Source: Delphinus delphis
Taxonomy: Eukaryota > Chordata > Mammalia > Artiodactyla > Delphinidae
Reading direction: 5' to 3'
NCBI RefSeq assembly: GCF_949987515.2
Contig: NC_082694.2
Span: 46,276,451 to 46,340,450, forward strand
DNA length: 64,000 nucleotides
Below, piece by piece: positions 25,750-35,349 of this stretch. The notes beneath the pieces are model-generated. The model saw nothing but the letters and a program-made list of their open reading frames with translations. It was not told the DNA's origin and did no database searches. The translations under genes and the position numbers were made by a program. Every line of letters begins with the position of its first letter. The stretch's first letter is position 1.

Positions 25750-28700
25750 GGACGGGTGATATAAGGCTTCTGGATAGGGTTAGGGTTAGGGTTCGGGCCA
25801 GAGTTAGGGTTAGGGGATGGTAACGGTTTCGGGTCCAGGTGAGGGTATGACAATGGTTTAGTGGGAGCGTACGTGTGAGGGCACGGGTTAGTGTGAGCGT
25901 ACGGGTTAGGATTAGGGGACGGGTGAGGGTAAGGCTTCGGGGAAGGTTTAGGGTTAGGTTTCGGTCTAGGGTTAGGGTTAGGGGACGGGGACACATTAAG
26001 GTCCAGGTGAGGGTACGACAACGGTTTAGTGGGAGCGTACGTGTGAGGGCGCGGGTTAGTGTGAGCGTACAGATTAGGAGTAGGGGACAGGTGAGGCTAA
26101 GGCTTCGGGGAAGGCTTAGGGTTAGGGTTCGGGCTAGGGTTAGGGGACGGGGACGGGGACGGTTTATGGTCCAGGTGAGTGTACGACAACGGTTTAGGGG
26201 GAGCATACGTGTGGGGGCGTGGGTTAGTGTGAGCGTACGGGTTAGGATTAGAGGACTGGTTAGGGTAAGGCTTCGAGTAAGGGGTAGGGTTAGGGTTAGG
26301 GAACGTGGACGGTTTATGGCAAAGTTGATGGTACGACAACGGTTTAGGGTGAGCGTACGTGTTAGGGTACAAATAGGTGTTAGCATACGGGTTAGGATAA
26401 GGGGACGGTTTAGGGTAAGGCTTTGGGTATGGTTAGGATTAGGGTTAGGGCTAGGGTTAGTGTTAGGGGATGGGGACGGTTTAGGGTACATGTTAGGGTT
26501 GACAATGGTTTAGGGTGAGCGTACGTGTTAGGGTATCGTTTAGTGTTAGCGTATGGGTTAGGATTAAGGGACGGGTTAGGGTAAGGCTTTGGGTAATGTT
26601 TAGGGTTAGGGTTAGGGCTAGGGTTAGGGTTAGGGGACGGGGACAGTTTAGGCTACAGTTTAGTGTACGACAATGTTTTAGGGTGAGCTTACGTGTTAGG
26701 GTATGTGTTAGTGTTAGCGTACGGGTTAGTATTTGGGGATGGCTTAGGGTAAGGCTTCGTGTAAGGGTTAGTGTTAGGGTTAGGGCTAGGGTTGGGGTTA
26801 GGGGACGGGGACGGTTTAGGGCAAAGGTGTGGGTACGACAATGGTTAGGGTGAGCGTACGTGTTATGGTACAGTTAGGTGTTAGCATACATGTTAAAATA
26901 GGGGACGTTTTAGGGTAAGGCTTCAGGTAAGGGTTAGGGTTAGGGTTAGGGCTAGGGTTTGGGTTAGGGGACGGGGACAGTTTAATGTACCGGTTAGGGT
27001 ACCACAGCCGTTTAGGGTGAGCGTAGGTGTGAGCGTATGGGTTGGTGTTAGCGTACGGGTTAGGATTAGGGGACGGGTTAGGCTGAGGCTTCGGGTAAGG
27101 GTTAGGTTTAGGGTTAGGCCTAGGTTTAGGTGTAGGGGAAGGGGACGGTTTAGGGTACAGGTTAGGGTACGACAACAGTTTAGGGTGAGCGTACATGTTA
27201 CGGTACGGTTTAGTGTTAGTGTACGGGTTAGGATTCAGGGACGGGTTAGGCTGAGGCTTTGGGTAAGGGTTAGGTTTAGGGTTAGGGCTAGGGTTAGGGT
27301 TAGAGGACGGGGATGGTTTAGGGTACAGGTTAGGGTACGACAATGGTTTAGGGTGAGCGTACGTGTTAGGGTACGGGTTAGTGTTAGCGTACGGTTTAGG
27401 ATTAGGGGACGGGTTAGGGTAAGGCTTCGGGTAAGGGTTATGGTTAGGGTTAGGGGACGGGGACGGTTTAGGCTGCAGGTTAGGGTACGACAACGCTTTA
27501 GGTTGAGCGTACGTGTTACGGTATGGGTTAGTGTTAGCGTACGGGTTAGGATTAGGGGACGGGTTAGGGTAAGGTTTCGGGTAAGGGTTAGGGTTAGGGT
27601 TAGGTCTAGGGTTATGGTTTGGGGATAGGGTGGTTTAGGGTACAGGTTAGGGTACGACATCGGTTTAGGTTGAGCGTTCGTGTTAGGGTACGGGTTAGTG
27701 TTAGCATACGGTTTAGGATTAGGGGACGGGTTAGGGTAAGGCTTCGGGTAAGGGTTAGGTTAAGAGTTAGGGTTAGGGGCCTGGTACGGTTTAGGGTACA
27801 ACAACGGTTTAGGGTGAGCGTACATGATAGGGTACGGTTTAGTGTTAGCGTACGGGTTAAGATTAGGGGACGGATTAGGGTAAGCCTTCGTTTAAGGGTT
27901 AGGGTTAGGGCTAGGGTTAGGGTTAGGGGACGGGGACGGTTTAGGGTACAGGTTAGGGTACGACAATGGTTTAGGTTGAGCCTACGTGTTAGGGTATGGG
28001 TTAGTGTTAGCGTACGGGTTAGGATTAGGGGAAGGGTTAGGGTAAGGCTTCGGGTAAGGGTTAGGATTAGGTTTAATGTTAGGGGACGGGGACGGTTTAG
28101 AGTACAGGTTAGGGTACGACAACGGTTTAGGGTGAGCGTACGTGTTAGGGTATGGTTTAGTGTTAGCGTATGGGTTAGGATTAAGGGACGGGTTAGGGTG
28201 AGGCTTCGAGTAATGGTTAGGGTTAGGGTTAGGGCTAGGGTTAGGGTTAGGGGACGGGGACAGTTTGGGGTACAGTTTAGTGTACGACAATTTTTTGGGG
28301 TGAGCTTACGTGTTAGGGTATGTGTTAGTGTTAGCGTACGGGTTAGGATTTGGGGATGGCTTAGGGTAAGGCTTCGTGTAAGTGTTAGGGTTAGCGTTAG
28401 GGCTAGGGTTGGGGTTAGGGGACGGGGACGGTTTAGGGCAAAGGTGTGGGTATGACAATGGTTAGGGTGAGTGTACGTGTTATGGTACAGTTAGGTGTTA
28501 GCATACATGTTAAAATAGGGGACGTTTTAGGGTAAGGCTTCAGGTAAGGGTTAGGGTTAGTGTTAGGGCTAGGGTTTGGGTTAGGGGACGGGGACAGTTT
28601 AAGGTACCGGTTAGGGTACCACAGCCGTTTAGGGTGAGCGTAGGTGTGAGCGTATGGGTTGGTGTTAGCGTACGGGTTAGGATTAGGGGACGGGTTAGGC

Positions 28701-31700
28701 TGAGGCTTCGGGTAAGGATTAGGTTTAGGGTTAGGGCTAGGTTTACGTGTAGGGGATGGGGACGGTTTAGGGTACAGGTTAGGGTACGACAACAGTTTAG
28801 GGTTAGCGTACATGTTACGGTACGGTTTAGCGTTAGTGTACGGGTTAGGATTCGGGGACGGGTTAGGCTGAGGCTTTGGGTAAGGGTTAGATTTAGGGTT
28901 AGGGCTAGGGTTAGGGTTAGGGGACGGGGATGGTTTAGGGTACAGGTTAGGGTACGACTACGGTTTAGGGTGAGCGTACGTGTTAGGGTACGGGTTAGTG
29001 TTAGCATACGGTTTAGGATTAGGGGACGGCTTAGTGTAAGGCTTCGGGTAAGGGTTAGGTTAAGGGTTAGGGTTAGGGGCCTGGGACGGTTTAGGGTACA
29101 GGTTAGGGTACAACAACGGTTTAGCGTGAGCGTACATGATAGGGTACGGTTTAGTGTTAGCGTACGGGTTAAGATTAGGGGACGGATTAGGGTAAGCCTT
29201 TGTTAAAGGGTTAGGGTTAGGGCTAGGGTTAGGGTTAGGGGACGGGGAGGGTTTAGGGTACAGGTTAGGGTACGACAATGGTTTAGGTTGAGCGTACGTG
29301 TTAGGGTATGGGTTAGTGTTAGCGTACGGGTTAGGATTAGGGGACGGGTTAGGGTAAGGCTTCGGGTAAGGGTTAGGATTAGGTTTAGTGTTGGGGGACG
29401 GGGACAGTTTAGGGTACAGGTTAGGGTACGAGAACGGTTTAGGGTGAGCGTACTTCGTAGTGTACGTGTTAGTGTTAGTGTACAGGCTAGGTTTAGGGTA
29501 CGGGTTAGGGTAAGGCTTCGGGTATGGGTTAGGTTTAGCGTTAGGGAACAGGTTGGGTTTACGGTACCTGTGAGGGTAGGACAACGGTTTAGTGTTAGCG
29601 TACGTGTTAGGTTATGGGTTAGTGTTAGTGTATGGGCTTGGATTCGGTTACAGGTTACTGTAAGGCTTCGGGTAGAGATTAGCTTTAGTGTTATGTTTAG
29701 GTTTAGTGTTATGGAATGGATAGGGTTTAGCGTACTGTTCAGGGTATGACAAAGTTTTAGTATTAGCGTACGTGTTAGGGTATTGGTTCGTGTTAGTGTA
29801 CGGGTTAGGATTAGGGTATGGGGTAAAGTTTCGGGTAAGGTTTAGATTTAGGATTAAGGAACGGTTACGGATTAAAGTACAGGTTAGGGTTCAACAATAG
29901 TTTAGGGATAGCGTACGTGTTAGGGTTAGGGTTAGTGTTAGTGTACGGGTTAGGATTAAGGTACGGGTTAGGTTAAGGCTTCGGGTAAGGATTAGAGTTA
30001 AGTTTTCGGTTAGGGAACGTGTATGGTTGAGGGTACAGTTTAGGCTATGACAATGGTTTATGGTTAGCGAACGGGTTAGGGTACGGTTTAGTGTTAGTGT
30101 ATGTGTTAGGTTTAGGGTATGGGTTACGGTAAGGTTTTGGGTAATTGTTAGTGTTAGGGAACATGTATGGTTTAGGGTACAGGTTATGGTATGACAACAG
30201 TTTAGTGTTAGCCTACGTGTTGGAGTACGGTTTAGTGTTCGTGTATGTGTTAGGATTAGGGTACAGGTAAGGTTAAGGCTTCGGGTAAGTGTTAGGGTTA
30301 GGGTAAGGGAATGGCTATGGTTTAGGGTATAGGTTAGGGTACACCAACGGTTTAGTGTTAGCATACATGTTAGGGTACAGGTTAGTGTTAGTGTATGGGT
30401 TGGGATTAGGGTATGTGTTAAAGTAAGGGTTAGGGTAAGGGTTAAGGTTAGGGTTAACATTAGGTAATGGTTATGGGTTAGAGTCCAGGTTAAGTGACGA
30501 CAGGTTTTTAGGGTTAGCGTACGTGTTAGGGTATGGGTTAGTGTTAGTGTACGGTTTAGGATTAGGGTGTGGGTTAGAGTAAGGCTTCGGGTATCGGTTA
30601 GGGTTAGGGTTAGGGAATGGGTATGGTTTAGGGTACAGTTTAGGTTACGACAACTGTTTAGGGTTAGCATACATGTTATGGTACGGGTTAGTGTTTGTGT
30701 ACGGGTTAAGATTAGGGTACGGGTTAGTGTAAGGCGTCTGGTAAGGCTTAGCGTTCGGATTAGGCTTAGGGAACGGGTCGGGTTTAGGGTACAGTTCAGG
30801 TTACGACAACGGTTTAGGGTTAGGGTTAGCGAACAGGTGTGGTTTAGGGAACATGTTAGGGTAGGACAAAGGTTTATGGTTACCGTACGTGTTAAGGTAT
30901 GGGTTAATGTTATTGTATGGGTTACAATTAGGGTATGGGTTAGTGTAAGGCTTCGGGTAAGTGTTAGGGTTAGGTTTAGGGTTCGGTTTAGGGAATGGTT
31001 GTGGGTTAGAGTACAGGTTAGGGTATGACAATACTTTAGGGTTAGAGTACGTGTTAGGGTACGGGTTAGTGTTAGTGTACGGATTAGCCTTAGGTTACGG
31101 GTTAGGTTGAGGCTTCAGGTAATGGTTAAGGTTAGAGTTAGGGTTAAGGTATGGGTACGGTTTAGGGTACATGTTAGGGTACGACAACAGTTTAGGGTTA
31201 GCGTATGTGTTAGGGTACGGGTTACTGTCAGTCTATGGGTTAGGATTAGGGTACGGTAAGCGTAAGGCTTCAGGTAAGGTTTTGGGTTAGGGTTAGGGAA
31301 CGTGTACAGTTTAGGGTACATGTTAGGGTATGACAACGGTTTAGGGTTAGAGTACTTGTTACGGTACGGTTTAGTGTTAGTGTACGGTTTAGTGTAAGGC
31401 TTTGTGTAAGTTTTAGGTTCGGGGTTAGGGTTAGGGTTAGGGTTAGGGAATGTGTACGCTTTAGGGTTCAGGTTATTGTATGACAACAGTTTAGGGTTAG
31501 CCTACGTGTTAGGGTTTGGTTAGGTTTAGGGTTAGGGTTAGGGAACAGGTATGGTTTAGGGTACAGGTTAGGGTACGATAATGGTTTAGGCTTACCATGT
31601 GTGTTAGGGTACAGGTTAGTGTTAGTGTACTGGTTAGCATTCGGGTACAGGATAGGGTAAGGTTTAGGGTTAGGGTACGGTTTAGGGTATAGGTTAGGGT

Positions 31701-32921
31701 ACGACAATGGGTTAGGTTTAGGGTACGTTTTAGGGTATAGGTTACTGTTAGTGTACAGGTTAGGATTAGGGTACGAGTTAGGGTAAGGGTTAGGGTTAGT
31801 GTTAGGGAATGTGTATGGTTTAGTGTAGTAGTTGTGGTATGACAACGTGTTAGGATTCGGCTAAGTGTTAGGGTACTAGTTAGTGGTAGTGTATGTCTTA
31901 GAATTAGGGTACGGTTTACGGTGCAGTTTAGGGTTAGAGTTAGGTTTAGGGTAAAATTTAAGGTAAGACAATGGGTTAGGCTTAGTGTACATGTTAGGGT
32001 ACGGTTTTGTGTTACTATAAGGGTAAGTATTAGGGTACGAGTTAGTGTAAGGTTTACATTTACGGTTAGGTTAGGGTTAAGTTTAGGGAACGGGTATGGT
32101 TTAGGGTACAGATTAGGGTACGACATCATCTTAGGTTACGTGGTAGGGTACGCTTTAGTGTTAGTGTATGGGTTAGGATTAGGGTACGGGTTAGTGTAAG
32201 GTTTAGGTTTTTGGTTCGGGTTAGGTTTTGCTAAGAGGTACCATTTAGGATCCAGTTTAGGGTACAACAATGGGTTATGGTTAGGTTTAGTGTTTGGGTT
32301 CGGGTTAGGGTTAGGGAATGGGTTCTGTTTAGGGTACAGTTTAGGGTATGACAACGGGTTAGCGTTAGGGTACGTGTTAAGGTATGGTTTAGTGGTAGTG
32401 TACAGGTTAGGATTAGGGTACGGTTTAGGGTATGGTTTAGGGTTAGGGTTAGAGTTAGGGTTATGTTTAGGATTAGCGTTAGGGAACGGGTACGGTTTAG
32501 GGTACAGGTTAGTGTATGACAAGTGGTTAAAGTTATAATATGTGTTAGGCTATGGGTTAGTGTATGGGTTAGGATTAGGATGTGGATTAGGGTAAGGTTT
32601 AGGGTTATGTTTAGGTTTAGGGAACGGGCACGGATTAGTCAACAGGTTATGATATGACAACGGGTTAGGGTTAGGATACCTGTTAGGGTTAGGCTTGCTG
32701 TTAGTGTATGGGTTACGATTAGGACACGGGTGAGTGTAAGGTTTATGGTTAGGTTTAGGGTTAGGGTTAGGCTACGACATCGGGTTAGGGTTAGGGTACG
32801 TGTTAGTGTTTGTGTATGGGTTATTATTAGGGTACGGGTTAGTGTAACGTTTAGGGTTACAGGTAGTATTAGGTTTAGGGAATGGGTACGGTTTAGGGTA
32901 CAGTTTAGTGTACGACAACAT
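25750..32921 (+). repeat. Diverged flank of the telomere-derived satellite
   Basis: The same 28-hexamer layout is recognisable by the order ttaggg-acag, acgacaac, gcgtacg, gtgttagcgtac and gcttcggg, but units are heavily mutated. Measured spacings of the gacaac landmark from 27,171 are 168, 150, 167, 144, 162, 156 and 168 bp, mostly multiples of six. Several positions read closer to TTAGGG than in the homogeneous part, for example gttaggg for gtgaggg and gggtaaggg for ggggaaggg. The segment from 25,380 to about 26,250 is transitional and has its own variant, gttagtgtgagcgtac. Decay increases toward 32.9 kb. Confidence 0.9.
26500..29090 (+). repeat. 1.3-1.6 kb duplication inside the diverged flank
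   Basis: Units around 26,500-27,450 are repeated around 28,120-29,070. The marker gagcgtaggtgtgagcgtat at about 27,018 recurs at about 28,635 (lag 1,617). A second pair of markers, ggggcctgg at 27,777 and 29,077, has a lag of 1,300 bp. The change in lag shows unit loss or gain after duplication. Divergence between the copies is greater than in the 5,838-bp blocks, so this event is older. Confidence 0.7.
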
Positions 32922-32935
32922 CAGCCTTTGGGGCT
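32910..32935. other. Abrupt junction between the two tandem arrays
   Basis: The degraded hexamer satellite runs to tgtacgacaaca at about 32,920. It is followed directly by tttggggctttatccgggca, the start of an A-type composite unit leader, also seen at about 37,612 and 42,050. No target-site duplication, spacer or poly(A) is visible at the junction. Confidence 0.75.
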
Positions 32936-34110
32936 TTATCCGGGCACATTCCCCTCTAGTGTATAAACGAGGAACACCACTGGCAGGAAGGTCTGTTTCC
33001 CTCGTTACCAGAGTGGGGAAAGCAGAAATGCTGCCGCCCAATGGCCGTTACGTGCAACAGCAGCAGCAACCTATGCTAATCGTCACTTCATATGCACAAG
33101 TACTGTAAGGTCTTAAATGAAACCTGCCCTCAAAATGTCTTGAGGGAGGTAATGGCCAAAATATTTCAAAATGTGGCACATACTTCAAGAAAACCATTTG
33201 AAGAGGTAAGATGTACTCACAGTTTGAAGAAAAAAAGGACATGCCTGGAAGGTCAATTTCAAGGGATTATGAGATGCCTGCAAATCCAACCACAAAGAGG
33301 TAGCAGCTCACACCAGTCAGAATAAAAATTAACAGAAAAACTACAAACAATAAATGCTGAAGGGGTTGGGGAGCAGTGCATACCCTCAACTTTAAGTGGG
33401 ACTTAACCTGGTAAAAGCCACTATTGAGAACAGAATGTAGGTGCCTTTACAAGGTAAACATTTGGCTACCATATGACCCAGCAGGCCCACTCCTGGGCCT
33501 ATAACCGAAGAAGACAGAATTGGAAAGACACAGGCAGGAAAATCTGCATTGCAGCAGTATTACAACAGCCAAGACATGAAAGCAACCAAAAAGTCCATAA
33601 ACAGATGAGTGGACAAAGAAGAACTGGTACATGTACAGATGGAATATTAGCCAAGGAAAAAAATGACACAATGCCATTTGCAGCACCGTACATGAGTCTC
33701 GAGGTAATCACGCAACTTGTAGTAAGTCAGAAAGCGAAAGACACATTTCCTAGGATATCACTTAGAGGTGTTACCTAAAAATTGATAAGAGTGAACATAT
33801 TTCCACATAGGCAATCACAGATTCATTAAACAAACTTATAGTTCACCAATGGAAAGGTGTGAGATTGTATACATTAGGATATTGGGTTTAACAGATATAC
33901 AAACACAGGTGAAATATATAATCACCAAAGACCTACAGAATACCAAGAGAAGACTACTCAACATTGTGTCATAACCTACATGGGAAAAGAATCCGAAGAA
34001 GAAGAGATATATGTATATGTGTAAAAGAACCACATCTCGCACACCTAGCACAAACAAAATATTGTAATCAAAGTTGCTGTGATAAAAAATAAAAATTAAA
34101 ACAATGAACA
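32922..34110 (+). repeat. Composite unit 1 (type A): leader plus L1 3' end
   Basis: The leader (about 32,922-33,230) holds the family landmark ctgccgcc at about 33,032, then tgtcttgagggaggtaatgg. The rest (about 33,240-34,110) is an antique L1 ORF2 tail and 3'UTR: matches to the region around atggaagcaacc, a degenerate gatggaatattagcc, and the terminal ataaaaattaaa. Units 5 and 9 share the type-A leader variants, including catatgcacaagtactg. No open frame of functional length survives. Confidence 0.85.
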
Positions 34111-34117
34111 AGAAGTA

Positions 34118-35345
34118 GTGAGACATAAACTTAAGAGGCTTTTTCCTGGCACATTGCATTCTAATTTACAACCTAGAGCACGACTTCCATTGAGGCTCTG
34201 TTGCCCTAGTAACCAGATTTTGTAAAGGAGAACTGCTGTTTCTCAAAACAGCAGCTTTTAACACAGCGCTAATGGTCACTTGATATTCAAAATAATTGCA
34301 GGCCGGTAAATGACACCTGCCCTCAAAAGAAATCCTTGGGTCGTAAATCGAGCAAAAAACTCAAAAGACGTACACATTTTAAAACGACAATTTCAAGAGG
34401 CATATTTTTCGCACCTTTTGTCTTCTCTTTCTTTTTCTTTCCTTTTTTTTTTGTTAAAAAAAAGGGCAAGGAAAAATGCTCAACATCAGGAATTAATAAA
34501 GCCATGCAAATCCAGTCTACAAAAATGTTCACCTCAGAGCTGTCAGAGTGATCGTCAGCAAAAATGTCTACAGAGAATAAATGCTGAAGGGGTTTTAGAG
34601 AACTACATACCCTCTAGCTGCTGGTGGGATGTAGCCTGGTAATAGCCAGTAGTGAGAACACAATGGGCGTGCGTTTAAAGGTAAAAATTGAGCTACCATA
34701 TGATCTGGTAGGCCCACTGATGGGCCTATCACCTGAGTAGACCAGAATCAAAAAGACACAGGCTGGCAATCCTTCACTGCATCAACATGTACCATAGCCA
34801 AGACTTGGAAGAAACCAAAATGTCCATCAACAGAAAAATGCACCAAGAAGAAGTGGTCCATGTACACAATGCAATGCAATGCCATGGAAAAGCATGCAAC
34901 AATGCTGTTGGCACCACCATAGAAGGATCTAGAGATAATCACCCAACTTGAAGAAAACGAAAGACATATTATCCTATGACATTACTTATAGGTGTTACCT
35001 AAAAATTGATATCCTTGAGATAATTTCCAAGAGAAGGACACTCATAGATTCAGAAAACCAAATTATGTTTAACCAAATGGAAAGGTGTAAGGAATGTATG
35101 ATTTAGGATATGGGGGTTAACAGACATGTAGTAATACAGATGAAATATATAATCACAAAATACCTATGGAATACCAAGAGAGGTCTATTCAACACTCTGT
35201 AATAACCTACACGGGAAAGGATCCAAAGATGAATAGATCAATACATTGATATAATAAACCAGATTCTGTACACCTAGAAAAAAACACAGTATTTTTATCA
35301 AATTTGCTGTGATAATAAATAAAAATTAAATTAAAAAAACAAACA
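34118..35345 (+). repeat. Composite unit 2 (type B)
   Basis: The leader (about 34,118-34,400) has lost part of the ctgccgcc landmark (cagcagctttt at about 34,247). A pyrimidine-rich and then A-rich stretch lies near 34,420-34,470. The L1-derived part ends at about 35,340. It is paired with unit 6 (38,800-40,020) by shared wording such as accctctagctgctg and the two-part tactaggatctagagataatc-like segment. Confidence 0.82.
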
Positions 35346-35349
35346 AGAA

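Larger units (their letters stand above)
1..25750 (+). repeat. Homogeneous 168-bp telomere-derived satellite array
   Basis: About 153 head-to-tail units. The spacing was measured directly: the gtacgacaac landmark falls at about 63 and 231, and tttagggtccag at 3,061 and 3,229, both 168 apart. One unit, for example 3,061-3,228, splits cleanly into 28 hexamers; five are exactly GTTAGG and eleven more differ from it by one base. Each unit has about 13 CpG dinucleotides and many G-runs on the + strand. Most units differ by only a few substitutions. Several length variants change by 6 or 18 bp, for example a loss near 858 and gains near 4,060, 24,465 and 22,770. No run of perfect TTAGGG exceeds about four copies, so this is a derived satellite and not a terminal telomere tract. 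The left edge lies outside the window. Confidence 0.95.

Noticed and set aside
1..25750. A CRISPR-like array
   Set aside because: There are no unique spacers between repeats; the whole unit is repeated, and the genome is mammalian.
58..32538. Very long open reading frames of Arg-Val, Pro-Asn and Leu-Thr repeats
   Set aside because: They arise from a stop-poor 168-bp tandem unit, occur on both strands and in several frames over the same bases, and change frame at each indel. They are not genes.
1..32921. A genuine terminal telomere
   Set aside because: No long pure TTAGGG run exists, units are 168 bp with fixed variant hexamers, and the orientation is not that of a chromosome end at base 1.
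33473..33778. Short open frames in the composite L1 units
   Set aside because: They are decayed L1 ORF2 C-terminal sequence or antisense shadows, and the same place in sister units is broken differently.
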